A stretch of 64,000 bases of DNA. Origin: Chthonomonas calidirosea (lineage in GTDB: Bacteria > Armatimonadota > Chthonomonadetes > Chthonomonadales > CAJBBX01). The position numbers and the translations under genes were made by a program. Below are positions 41,514 through 52,088 of this stretch, piece by piece. The stretch lies in assembly GCA_020722705.1 (NCBI GenBank), contig DYKI01000008.1, forward strand, positions 8,425 through 72,424, read 5' to 3'. Under the pieces are notes generated by a model, which made no database searches, had not been told where the DNA came from, and was given only the letters and a program-made list of their open reading frames with translations. Position 1 is the first letter of the stretch; each line of letters opens with the position of its first letter.

Positions 41514-42491
41514 ATGAAACGCCTAATCGTGGCAACCGTCGTCACGCTCGTGATCGCGTTGGCCGGATGCTCGCAGAAGAAGCCCGACGCACCTGTTGCG
41601 GGCGCCAATCAGCCGATGGACAAGCCCGAGAAGGTCTCGGTGGTGATCATCTCGCCGGCCCTGACGAGCGTGTTCCATCAGGAGTTCGTCAAGGGCGCCG
41701 AGGAGGCCGCCAGGCAGCGCGGATGGGACTTCAGCCACCTCGAGCCCGACAAGGAAACCAACTCCGCCGACCAGGTCGCCAAGGTCCAGGACAGCATCCA
41801 GCGGGGCGTGTCGGCCATCAGCATCTGCGCCGTCAACGACGAAGCCCTCTCGCAGGCCGTGAAGAAGGCGAACGATGCAGGCGTGCCGATCTTCGTGCAT
41901 AACTCCATTACCCCCGTGCCCGAAGGCAAGGTCGAGGCCTATGTGGGCTACGACCAGTTCGAGGGTGGCCGCAAGTGCGGTGAGAAGGCGCTGGCGCTGC
42001 TCAAAGCGAAGTATGGCGGCGTTGCCAGGGGCAAGGTGGCCATCCTCGAAGGCACGGCGGGCATCCATACCACCGAGCGCGCAGGCGGCTTCCGCAAGGC
42101 GCTCGAAGGCACACAGGTTCAGATCGTCGCGTCGCAGTCGGCCAACTGGCTCCGCAAAGAGGGAGCCGACCGCACCACCGAGTTCCTGCAGAAGTACCCT
42201 GACCTCGACCTGGTCTTCGGGTGCTCCGATGCCATGGCTCAGGGGGCCGCCCAGGCCGCAAAGCAGGCCGGCAAGACCATCTTCACCATCGGCCTCGACG
42301 GCAACCCCGACGCGCTGGCCGACGTTCAGGCAGGCACCCTGACCGCCACGCTGGTCGTGTTCCCGCGCCAAATGGGCATCCGTACGATCGAGACCATCGA
42401 GAAGCGCCTCAGGGGCGAAACCGTCGGCCCCATCGAGAAGATCGAAACCGAAGTCGCCGACAAGGAGAACGCTGGGAAGTTCGTCAAGTGA
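41514..42491 (+). CDS. Sugar-binding lipoprotein of an Rbs-type ABC transporter
   Basis: A 325-residue periplasmic binding protein. The lipoprotein signal is MKRLIVATVVTLVIALAGC. The Peripla_BP_4 (RbsB-like) domain begins with KVSVVIISPALTSVFHQEFV, has VQDSIQRGVSAISICAVNDE, GVPIFVHNSITPVPEGKVEA, KVAILEGTAGIHTTERAGGF, LVFGCSDAMAQGAAQAAKQA and the late GLDGNPDALADVQAGTLTAT. It would deliver a pentose or hexose to the permease encoded at 39698. CACAGGAGACGCATCTGAC precedes ATG 41514. A 9-bp repeat array follows the stop. Confidence 0.92.
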   Translation: MKRLIVATVVTLVIALAGCSQKKPDAPVAGANQPMDKPEKVSVVIISPALTSVFHQEFVKGAEEAARQRGWDFSHLEPDKETNSADQVAKVQDSIQRGVSAISICAVNDEALSQAVKKANDAGVPIFVHNSITPVPEGKVEAYVGYDQFEGGRKCGEKALALLKAKYGGVARGKVAILEGTAGIHTTERAGGFRKALEGTQVQIVASQSANWLRKEGADRTTEFLQKYPDLDLVFGCSDAMAQGAAQAAKQAGKTIFTIGLDGNPDALADVQAGTLTATLVVFPRQMGIRTIETIEKRLRGETVGPIEKIETEVADKENAGKFVK

Positions 42492-42503
42492 GTGGCGGGC
42501 GTG

Positions 42504-42548
42504 ATCGGACAGATCAGACAGATAGGACAGATAGGACGAATAGGACAG
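42504..42548. repeat. 9-bp-period tandem repeat (locus A6)
   Basis: Five units: GATCGGACA, GATCAGACA, GATAGGACA, GATAGGACG, AATAGGACA. They fill the gap between the sugar-binding protein gene and the DUF4838 gene, ending 37 bp before the latter's start. Confidence 0.82.
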
Positions 42549-42585
42549 GTCCCCAACCGCGCCTACGGGCAACAGTTGTAGCCCC

Positions 42586-44334
42586 ATGATCCTTCCCATC
42601 TGCGTGGCCTGCGTATCCGTTGTGGCAGCCCCTGTAGTGCCGGCCCGAGACGGAAAGAGCGCTTACCGGATCGCCATACCGGATAGACCCTCGCCTGCGG
42701 CAAAGTATGCTGCATCGGAGTTTCAGCGGCTCCTGCTTGGGGTGTCCGGCGTTCGGCTGGCCCTGGTGCCCGAGTCGAAGCTCGCGCGGGCGCCTGCGGT
42801 GCATGTCGGCTGGACGCGACGTGCCCGGGCGATCTTTCGCTCGTCCATGCCGTCGCCGGAAGACGGCGTCGGCATACGCACCGCCGGGCGCGACCTGGCG
42901 CTTGTCGGCGGCAACGAGCGGGGCACGGTCTACGCCGTGTACGTGTTCTTTGAGCGGTACCTGGGCGTCCGCTATCTGGCCCACGACTGCACCGTCATCC
43001 CCAAACGCAGCGAAGTCGTTCTTCCCGAGATCAGCTTCGTCTATGCGCCGCCGTTCATGTACCGAGAAACGCTCTACCACGACGCGCGTCCTAAGGCCAT
43101 CGCAGCGCCCCAGCGCCTGAACGGCCCGACGACCGAGTGCGACTCGAGCGTGGGCGGCAAGATCGCGTTCCACCCCTATGTTCACAGCTTCTGCAAGCTC
43201 GTGCCGCCCGAGAAGTACTTCGCCGAGCACCCCGAGTACTTCAGCCTCGTGGGAGGCAAGCGGGTAGGTGAAAGCGTCCACGGCCAGCTATGCCTGACCA
43301 ATCCCGATGTGCTCCGTATCGCGACCGCTCAGGTGCTCGAGTGGATCCGTGAGCATCCTGATGTGCCGATCATGGACGTCTCCCAGAACGACGGCAACGG
43401 CGCATGCGAGTGCGAAGCCTGCCGCGCCGTTGAGGCCGAGGAGGAGAGCGCCCACGGTCCGATCATGCGGTTCGTCAATGCCATTGCCGACGAAGTGAAG
43501 AAGCGCCACCCAGACAAGTGGGTCGAGACGCTGGCCTATGCCTACTCGACCAAACCCCCCGCCAAGGCACGTCCGAGGGACAATGTGATCATCCGCCTGT
43601 GCCACGCGGGCTGTTATCACCACGGCTTCGAGGCATGCGGGCTGGGCGCGAACCTGACCACCTACCTGGAAGGCTGGCGCAAGCTCACCCGCCGCATCTT
43701 TGTTTGGCACTATGCGGCGAACTTCGCACACTACGTCTCGCCCGTGTTCAACCTCGACGGCCTCGCAAAGGACCTCAAGGCATACGCGAAGCACGGCGTC
43801 AATGGGGTGATGGTGCAGGCCAACTATCAGGGACCCGGCGGCGAACTGGCCGAACTCCGCCAGTATCTGGCCGCTCAGCTTCTCTGGGACCCCACTCGGG
43901 ACCCAACGGAGATCCGCAGAGAGTTCTGCGACGGTTACTACGGCACGGCATCGGCACAGGTGCAGGCGTTCCTCTCGCTCATGGATCGCGAAGCGGCCCG
44001 GTCCGACACCCATGCGTTTGGTGCCTGGGATCCCTCGACCTCGGTGCGTCCCCAGTTCGTCAAGGAAGGGCTGGACACGCTCCAATCGGCCCGCGAGCGG
44101 TGCAGCAGCGATCAGCAGCGTGGCCGCGTAGACAAGCTCATGCTGCCGCTCTGGTACATGCAGCTTCAGTGGCCCGAGAAGTATGGCCTTAACGCGTCGG
44201 ATGCCCCGGGCCTTGTGGCGCGGTTCCGGAAGGTCGTGGAACGGTTCGGCATCACGCATGTGTGCGAAGGTGGCGCACCGAACATGGCCGGATGGCTGGA
44301 GGGAATGGCGAAGCGGCATCGGGCGCAGCCGTGA
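42586..44334 (+). CDS. DUF4838 glycosidase-like protein
   Basis: A 582-residue protein. The N-terminal 130 residues resemble the alpha-glucuronidase/GH20b-type beta domain (DRPSPAAKYAASEFQRLLLG, VHVGWTRRARAIF, ERGTVYAVYVFFERYLGVRY). From about 190 a DUF4838 barrel follows: FAEHPEYFSLVGGKRVGESV, DVSQNDGNGACECEACRAVE, VETLAYAYSTKPPAKARPRD, RIFVWHYAANFAHYVSPVFN and GVNGVMVQANYQGPGGELAE. The Asp/Cys-rich site (QNDGNGACECEAC) is hallmark for the family, which is presumed to act on uronic-acid or hexosamine polymers. A weak signal peptide (ILPICVACVSVVAAPVV) is present. It follows the sugar transporter genes. Confidence 0.82.
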   Translation: MILPICVACVSVVAAPVVPARDGKSAYRIAIPDRPSPAAKYAASEFQRLLLGVSGVRLALVPESKLARAPAVHVGWTRRARAIFRSSMPSPEDGVGIRTAGRDLALVGGNERGTVYAVYVFFERYLGVRYLAHDCTVIPKRSEVVLPEISFVYAPPFMYRETLYHDARPKAIAAPQRLNGPTTECDSSVGGKIAFHPYVHSFCKLVPPEKYFAEHPEYFSLVGGKRVGESVHGQLCLTNPDVLRIATAQVLEWIREHPDVPIMDVSQNDGNGACECEACRAVEAEEESAHGPIMRFVNAIADEVKKRHPDKWVETLAYAYSTKPPAKARPRDNVIIRLCHAGCYHHGFEACGLGANLTTYLEGWRKLTRRIFVWHYAANFAHYVSPVFNLDGLAKDLKAYAKHGVNGVMVQANYQGPGGELAELRQYLAAQLLWDPTRDPTEIRREFCDGYYGTASAQVQAFLSLMDREAARSDTHAFGAWDPSTSVRPQFVKEGLDTLQSARERCSSDQQRGRVDKLMLPLWYMQLQWPEKYGLNASDAPGLVARFRKVVERFGITHVCEGGAPNMAGWLEGMAKRHRAQP

Positions 44335-44370
44335 TCCCGACGCGGGTCACGTGAGGACGCCGGCATGAGA

Positions 44371-44410
44371 ATGGCCGCGTCGCTCCCCGATGGCAGAGGG
44401 ACGCGGCCAT
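44371..44410. terminator. Bidirectional terminator-like inverted repeat
   Basis: ATGGCCGCGTC (44371-44381) and GACGCGGCCAT (44400-44410) are perfect 11-bp arms around an 18-base loop. It lies between the convergent DUF4838 and katG genes, the expected place for a shared terminator. There is no T-run. Confidence 0.6.
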
Positions 44411-44437
44411 GCGTCCGGCGGACGGCCCGGACGTCGC

Positions 44438-47166
<2,729 letters not shown>

Positions 47167-47190
47167 AGGACTTACGAGAGACTCTTATCT

Positions 47191-47240
47191 TATAGAGAAT
47201 GTTTCTCCATAGTATACGTCGGATGTGACTGCCGCGTCAA
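47191..47240 (-). promoter_or_regulatory. perR-katG promoter with overlapping operator
   Basis: On the minus strand TTGACG (47240-47235), an 18-bp spacer and TATACT (47216-47211) form the promoter. The palindrome TATAGAGAA-TGT-TTCTCCATA (47191-47211, 9-bp arms with one mismatch) begins on the last base of the -10 box and covers the expected start. This is where a Fur-family repressor would block transcription. Confidence 0.65.
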
Positions 47241-47274
47241 CATGGGCTCGGTCAATCACCGTAAGCGATGCTCG

Positions 47275-47304
47275 TACTCGTACTCGAAAGATCGAGTACG
47301 AGTA
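47275..47304. repeat. CGAGTA hairpin element (family C)
   Basis: TACTCGTACTCG (47275-47286), a 6-base AAAGAT loop and CGAGTACGAGTA (47293-47304) form a perfect 12-bp stem made of 6-bp direct repeats. It lies between the divergent perR and lysE-type genes, 110 bp from perR. There is no T-run, so a terminator role is unlikely. Confidence 0.7.
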
Positions 47305-47439
47305 GGCTCGAGGACGGCCGGCTCATCGGCAAGACGTTGTGCTTCGATTGCCTCGCCCCCAACGTGATCCGGATAGCCGCATGGGAGCGGCGCGGCATGG
47401 GCTACAATGCTCCATGCCAATCGCCCCACCCTATCAGCA

Positions 47440-48060
47440 ATGATCGCGGCCCTCATCTTCGGGATGGGGTTCGGCTTTGCCGCCGTGGTTCAGCCGGGCC
47501 CCATGCAGGCCTTTTTCCTCTCCAGAATCGCGCAGGTGGGATGGCGTCGGACCTTGCCTGCCTGTTTCGCCCCCATCATCAGCGATGGCCCCATCGCACT
47601 GCTCGTCCTGACCGTTCTTCGGCACGTTCCGGCAGGGCTCGCTCGCGGCATCCAGATCACCGGCGGCGTGGTGCTCCTCGCCCTCGCCTATTCGATTTTC
47701 CGGAATAGCCGTGCGGGAACCGTCGCGGCGGACGATGCCGATGCCGGTGCGCCGCGGAGCCTCGGTCAGGCCGTCGCGGTGAACATCGCCAACCCTGGCC
47801 CCTATCTGGGCTGGAGCCTGGTGCTCGGCCCCGAGGTGATGAGGCTCTGGCCGGACCATCCGGCGGCCGCTCTCGCGGTCATTGCCGGTTTCTATGCGGT
47901 CCTGACGGTCGGCAATGCGCTGACCATAGTGGCCATGGGCAGTCTTCAGTCGCTCGGCATGCAGACCATGCATCGCCTCGTCCCCATTTCGGCGGCAATC
48001 CTGGCCGGATTGGGAGTATACAGGATCGCCACCGGCGTGATAGCAGGTCACGTTGCGTGA
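47440..48060 (+). CDS. LysE/RhtB-family exporter
   Basis: A 206-residue membrane protein with six expected segments. It has the family start MIAALIFGMGFGFAAVVQPG followed by PMQAFFLSRIAQVGWRRTLP, then a segment with ISDGPIALLVLTVLRHVP, GGVVLLALAYSIFRNS, the motif AVAVNIANPGPYLGWSLVLG, and the C-terminal SAAILAGLGVYRIATG. The PGP motif after the first helix and the NxxNPGP motif match the family, which exports amino acids or similar small molecules. ATG 47440 gives the family start; the open frame begins at ATG 47407. A TACAAT at 47403 may be a -10 box. Its substrate is unknown. Confidence 0.82.
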   Translation: MIAALIFGMGFGFAAVVQPGPMQAFFLSRIAQVGWRRTLPACFAPIISDGPIALLVLTVLRHVPAGLARGIQITGGVVLLALAYSIFRNSRAGTVAADDADAGAPRSLGQAVAVNIANPGPYLGWSLVLGPEVMRLWPDHPAAALAVIAGFYAVLTVGNALTIVAMGSLQSLGMQTMHRLVPISAAILAGLGVYRIATGVIAGHVA

Positions 48061-48153
48061 CCCCGCCCGGCGGCTATAACCGTTCGTAGAACGACGATAC
48101 ATTGACACTGGCGCCATATCGAATGCGGGATGGCGCTCAGGAGGAAGCGCACT

Positions 48154-49074
48154 ATGCAGACAACGTGGCTGTTGGCGGCGATGCTGATCGCCGCTGTGGT
48201 TCCGCCAATGGCGGCCCGACCTTTCCCGAAGATCATCCTCGACACGGACATCGGCGACGACGTGGACGATGCCTACGCCCTCGGCTTGCTGGCCTCACGG
48301 AAGGACGTTCGTCTGCTCGGCGTGACCACGGCCTTCGGCGACACGGCCAAGCGCGCCGAGCTGGCCGCCAAGCTGCTGAGCGTCATGGGGCGCAAGGATG
48401 TGCCCGTCTGTGCCGGTCGCCCGAACGACAAGAAGATCGGCAGGCAGCACGAATGGGCGAAAGGCTTCCGGTCGCGCTCCATGCTGAAGATGGGCGCCGT
48501 GGCGTTCATGAAACGCGAGATCGAGCGCCATCCGGGCGAGGTCACCATCGTGCCCATCGGCGCGTTGACGAACGTTGGCGATCTGCTGGTGCAGCATCCT
48601 GAGGTCAAGCCGAAGATCAAGCGGATCGTCATGATGGGCGGCGCGGCCTTCGTCGGGTATGGCAATAAGCCGCCGGCAGAGATCGAATGGAACATCCGTT
48701 GCGATCCGGCGGCGGCGCGGACGGTGTTCGAAAGCGGGGTTCCGATCGTTATGGCCGGTCTCGACGCGACGACCGTGATGCAGCTCGATGCCGAGCGGCA
48801 GAAGCGCATGGCGGCCCACGGCACACGCACAACCGACGCCATCGCCGCCTTGCGCGAGCTGTGGGGCAACCCGACGCCGACCCTGTACGATCCGGTGGCC
48901 GTCGCCTACGCCTGCGGACACGCGTTCGCCGACGAAAGACCGGTGCACATCAGGATCGAAGGGGAAGGCATGACCCGTGTCGTCGAGGGGCCTCCGAACG
49001 CGATAGCGCTTGTCCATCCGCGCAAGGAGGAGTTCCTCGATTGGTACGTCGAGGCCATGCGAGCGACACCGTGA
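48154..49074 (+). CDS. Exported inosine-uridine-type nucleoside hydrolase
   Basis: A 306-residue enzyme that cleaves the N-glycosidic bond of nucleosides. The signal peptide is QTTWLLAAMLIAAVVPPMAA. The calcium-site signature is IILDTDIGDDVDDAYALGLL, followed by GVTTAFGDTAKRAELAAKLL, VTIVPIGALTNVGDLLVQHP, MMGGAAFVGYGNKPPAEIEW with the catalytic Asn/Glu region and NIRCDPAAARTVF, and TLYDPVAVAYAC as the late Asp-Pro-Val-Ala motif. AGGAGG lies nine bases before ATG 48154, making it the start rather than ATG 48130. It is a stand-alone gene, perhaps scavenging nucleosides in the periplasm. Confidence 0.9.
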   Translation: MQTTWLLAAMLIAAVVPPMAARPFPKIILDTDIGDDVDDAYALGLLASRKDVRLLGVTTAFGDTAKRAELAAKLLSVMGRKDVPVCAGRPNDKKIGRQHEWAKGFRSRSMLKMGAVAFMKREIERHPGEVTIVPIGALTNVGDLLVQHPEVKPKIKRIVMMGGAAFVGYGNKPPAEIEWNIRCDPAAARTVFESGVPIVMAGLDATTVMQLDAERQKRMAAHGTRTTDAIAALRELWGNPTPTLYDPVAVAYACGHAFADERPVHIRIEGEGMTRVVEGPPNAIALVHPRKEEFLDWYVEAMRATP

Positions 49075-49365
49075 GCGGGTTCGGCTGCCAGACACTGCCG
49101 TGAGCGTGGGCGCAATCGGCTGCTGCCGCCGGGCCGGCCTGGCGAAACCGCCTTGGCCACAGCTTCGGCATGGGTCGCCCGATCCGCATCTGCCATCGGC
49201 CCGGTGAACTCCTTCTCCAAGAGACGACGCGGAAGGTCCGCGCCCCGTGCGCTGCCGGCGGTGTGCCCTGTGCCAACCGACGCGAGCAAAAAAAGCCGAA
49301 AAGATACGGATGTCTACTTGACTTGGGGGGGGGTGATGTATTATGAGGGAAAGGAGGGTACACCG
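49075..49365. other. Noncoding gap with A-tract and promoter
   Basis: This 291-bp gap contains no credible gene. Its right end has an AAAAAAA tract (near 49288), the -35/-10 pair at 49318-49344 with a nine-G run in the spacer, and an AGGAGG ribosome-binding site for the small peptide gene. The left 200 bp show nothing recognisable. Confidence 0.6.
49318..49344 (+). promoter_or_regulatory. Promoter with nine-G tract in the spacer (possibly phase-variable)
   Basis: TTGACT (49318-49323) and TATTAT (49339-49344) are separated by only 15 bp, of which nine are consecutive G residues (49325-49333). Slipped-strand change of this tract by one or two bases would bring the spacing to the optimal 16-17. 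The hexamers are 5/6 matches to the consensus each. Confidence 0.5.
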
Positions 49366-49458
49366 ATGTCAGCAACACGTTTCCACCGGTTGGGTGTTCT
49401 CGTAGCGGTTACGGTGCTCGGTACAGCTTCGGCGCTGCCAACAGGGTTGATGGACTGA
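49366..49458 (+). CDS. 30-residue leader-like peptide
   Basis: A short open frame with a strong ribosome-binding site (AAGGAGGG, eight bases upstream). The product is MSATRFHRLGVLVAVTVLGT, then ASALPTGLMD. It has a basic start, a hydrophobic core and an ASA cleavage motif, and would release only about six residues. It stands between a distinctive promoter and the membrane-protein gene 53 bp downstream. It could be an exported peptide, a regulatory leader peptide, or a gene truncated by a stop. No family was recognised. Confidence 0.5.
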   Translation: MSATRFHRLGVLVAVTVLGTASALPTGLMD

Positions 49459-49511
49459 CCTCCGGCGCGTCGTTGGGAAGTGCAGATTCCGCATGGAGAG
49501 GTGGTGCACCG

Positions 49512-50216
49512 ATGAGAGAGAACAGACGTCAGGCCACCGCAGAAGCAAATGCGCGGCGCACAAGAGTGCTCAGATGGCGTTTGTCGGCCGTCGGAGTTCT
49601 CGTCGTACTGGCCGGCCTGGGCATTTGGCACCATCTGAGCTCTCGCCTGCCGTGTGATCCCGGGCTGAAGCGGTTCCGAGCCGCACTGGAGCGCCGGGAC
49701 TTCGATGACCTGTATGCCATGACGACGGATATCGAAAAGCAGCAGCTCGGCGTCACGAAGGCCATGGTTGAACGGGCGTTTCGGGAGACGGTATTCGGGC
49801 TCGCTCCCCGTGTCCGCACCCGCTTCGCCAGGATTGACACGCCGGCTCAGGTGACCGACCGCTGGGCATGGCGCACGCTCGCCATCCTTGACGCCAGGAC
49901 CGGGCGCTCCTTGCCGACGTTCCATCCCAGCGGCGAGTACATCTGCGTGGTTCGATTGTACAAGCAGAAGGACGGGGAGTGGCACGTTGTTATGGCCGAC
50001 GTCGTGCGCGGAATGCTCGCAGTGAATCACTATCGGCGCACAGTTGGCGACTACGACAGCCCTGCAGGCATCAAGCGGCGCAGAGAGATATCACGCACGG
50101 TACTGGGTTGGGGCTTTCGGGGAACACTTACGGAGCCGGAGTCAATGCAGGTCGCCGGCCAGTGGATTACGACAGGCGAGCCGCCCTTGCGTCTGTACAA
50201 GCTTGTAGGCCGATAA
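49512..50216 (+). CDS. Membrane-anchored protein of unknown function
   Basis: A 234-residue protein. The N-terminus is basic (MRENRRQATAEANARRTRVL) and followed by one membrane anchor (LSAVGVLVVLAGLGIWHHL). The extracytoplasmic part of about 180 residues resembles the NTF2/SnoaL-like pattern: KRFRAALERRDFDDLYAMTT, GEYICVVRLYKQKDGEWHVV and then RRTVGDYDSPAGIKRRREIS. No catalytic motif is seen. The gene follows the 30-residue peptide gene and precedes the pseudopilin, suggesting a common unit. The start is ATG 49512 by AGAGGTG upstream; the frame opens at 49473. Confidence 0.65.
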   Translation: MRENRRQATAEANARRTRVLRWRLSAVGVLVVLAGLGIWHHLSSRLPCDPGLKRFRAALERRDFDDLYAMTTDIEKQQLGVTKAMVERAFRETVFGLAPRVRTRFARIDTPAQVTDRWAWRTLAILDARTGRSLPTFHPSGEYICVVRLYKQKDGEWHVVMADVVRGMLAVNHYRRTVGDYDSPAGIKRRREISRTVLGWGFRGTLTEPESMQVAGQWITTGEPPLRLYKLVGR

Positions 50217-50377
50217 CCATACAACACTGGAGCATCGCCGAGACGGCGGACCGCCACCGGCTCGGAATCAGTCGGGCCTGGGCAGCGCCGACGGCACTCT
50301 GCCGGAGCGGTCGGCACCTGAGCGGAGGCGTCCGGGAGAAGCCTGAAGCGGGTCCATATGCCAGAAGGGGGATCGCA

Positions 50378-50971
50378 ATGTGGCCTCGGTCGAAGCGCAT
50401 GAGGTGTCCCGGGATGACGTTGGTGGAAGTGCTCGTGGTGGCGGCCATCCTCGGAGTGCTGGCCGCGTTGGTGATGACGGTGATGGGCCGGCTGCGCGAG
50501 GGAGCTCGGAGGACTGTCTGCCTCAGCAATCTCCACCAGATTCACCGTGCCTTGATGATGTACTCGCACGACTACGGCGGCGTGGACCCGGTCGTCGGTG
50601 GCCCGGTGTTAAGCTACTCGGACTTTGGCCTGCCGCCCTCCGAGGAGCGTTTCGGTGACGTGGACTTCCTGCCGATGTATCTGCCTGACCGGGCGGTATG
50701 GCGCTGTCCCAACGACACGCGGCCTAATCCGCCCTACAGACGTTCCTATTCGTTTTGCTGGTGCGATGACGAGAAGATGCCGCTTGGCGACCCCAACGGG
50801 CGTCCGGTCGGCGAGATCGCCTCCATCTGCGGCGACCGTCTGGCCCTGTTCCTCTGCGTAGATCATGGCTTCGGCGTCTACGAAGACAGCACGCTCGCCA
50901 TCGTCTTGCGGTGGAACGGCCAGGTGAAGGCGGAGTATCAACACATGCCGTTCCGCACCTGCTATGACTGA
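50378..50971 (+). CDS. Type II/IV pseudopilin-like protein
   Basis: A 197-residue prepilin-type protein. The N-terminal methylation motif is CPGMTLVEVLVVAAILGVLA, with cleavage expected after Gly before MTLVEV and the conserved Glu at +5. The next helix (RTVCLSNLHQIHRALMMYSH) and LPMYLPDRAVWRCPNDTRPN belong to the DUF1559/G-type pseudopilins common in Armatimonadota and Planctomycetota. It lacks the H-X9-DG tail of the second pseudopilin at 57153. GAAGGGGGATC precedes ATG 50378. Its last eight bases overlap the start of the thioredoxin-fold gene. Confidence 0.85.
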   Translation: MWPRSKRMRCPGMTLVEVLVVAAILGVLAALVMTVMGRLREGARRTVCLSNLHQIHRALMMYSHDYGGVDPVVGGPVLSYSDFGLPPSEERFGDVDFLPMYLPDRAVWRCPNDTRPNPPYRRSYSFCWCDDEKMPLGDPNGRPVGEIASICGDRLALFLCVDHGFGVYEDSTLAIVLRWNGQVKAEYQHMPFRTCYD

Positions 50972-51644
50972 CGCGGCCTCTGACCCCGAGGCAGAGCCCG
51001 AACAGGGCCCTTCGGGCAACGAAACAGCGCGGTCTTCAACCCACCGGGTGCGGCCCATGTTTGCGGTCGCCCTGGCAACCCTGTTGTCCGCGTATGTGGT
51101 CGTGGCGGTGGCCAACTGGAACGCAACCGGAATGTCGCCGGTGCGGCGCATGAGCGACGGCATTGCCGGGATGCGGCTGGCCGTCTGGAAATGGCGGTCA
51201 TCTCTCCGGGACCCGTCACCGGGCACAAGGCTCCCCACGCCGGGCAGTGTGCCGGACGCCGCGAAGACCGGTGCCGTTGACGTCGTCGTGTTCGCTGACG
51301 CAACGCCATCCTGCTGTGGCGGCAAAGCCGCCGGCGCTGCCAGCACGGTGGAACAGATGGCGCGAGAGAATGCAGGCCTCCGGAAAGTGAAATGGATCCT
51401 CGTCGTGGGTGGGTCCGAGGAAGCCTCGCAGGGTGAACCCGCGAGCGATTCGCCCCGGCTCTACTCGGCAGTGCGGGACAGAAGCGGAGCCCTTGCCAAA
51501 CGCTACAACTCCTACTTCACCCCGCGAACCTATATCCTGCGGGACGGAGCGCTCATGTGGGCGCAACCCTCACCCTCGGCCGACGACCTGATGCCGGTCA
51601 ACACGATTCTGGAGAATCTCAAGCGTGCCGTTGCGGGCCCGTGA
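50964..51644 (+). CDS. Membrane-anchored thioredoxin-fold protein with a vicinal Cys pair
   Basis: A 226-residue protein. After an acidic N-terminal tail comes a membrane anchor (MFAVALATLLSAYVVVAVAN), then at about 95-225 a redoxin/TlpA-like domain. Its first strand and active-site loop read VDVVVFADATPSCCGGKAAG, then LRKVKWILVVGGSEEAS, and the late motif RYNSYFTPRTYILRDGALMW supplies the cis-Pro (TPR). The active site therefore has adjacent cysteines (SCCG) where CxxC is expected. It overlaps the pseudopilin gene by eight bases, so the two are translated together; a redox role for exported partner proteins is inferred. Confidence 0.72.
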   Translation: MTDAASDPEAEPEQGPSGNETARSSTHRVRPMFAVALATLLSAYVVVAVANWNATGMSPVRRMSDGIAGMRLAVWKWRSSLRDPSPGTRLPTPGSVPDAAKTGAVDVVVFADATPSCCGGKAAGAASTVEQMARENAGLRKVKWILVVGGSEEASQGEPASDSPRLYSAVRDRSGALAKRYNSYFTPRTYILRDGALMWAQPSPSADDLMPVNTILENLKRAVAGP

Positions 51645-52088
51645 CTCCATACCACCCTCTCGGACGCCGTCGTGAGCGCCGCACATCGAGGCCGCGAGTG
51701 CATCGTCACGGGTGGCTCGGGCGCGCATCGGCCTGACCGTCAATGACTTGGTGATGCGGCGGCCCGGCAAGGCCGGAGGGACGGACACGGCGCACCGACG
51801 TTATGGGGCGGAGGCAGCCGCACCGCAACCGGCTGTCCGAAGCGGCCTCGTCCTCGCGCGGCCTGCTCGCCCAGTCCACGCGCGAGAGCGAGCCGGACCG
51901 GCCCGAGCGGCATGATGCCCGAAGGAACGGGACAACGGACCGGCATGCTGCCGGGTGAGGGCAAACCCGCGCGGACGCGCTGAACCAGGCCGGTCATGAT
52001 GGCCGGATGATGCAGGACACCCGCCGGACCGCGCGGAATACCTCGGCTGCAGGCCCGGTACCTTTTGCCTGCATGGAAAGGGATCATC
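51645..52088. other. 444-bp GC-rich gap without a recognised gene
   Basis: Only short frames without start signals or family similarity are present. No hairpin with a T-run and no member of the dispersed repeat families was found. The last bases hold AAAGGGATC, the probable ribosome-binding site of the esterase gene. Confidence 0.6.

Noticed and set aside
51712-51915. A 67-codon frame in the 444-bp gap.
   Set aside because: Arg/Ala/Pro-rich high-GC noise with no ribosome-binding site or similarity.
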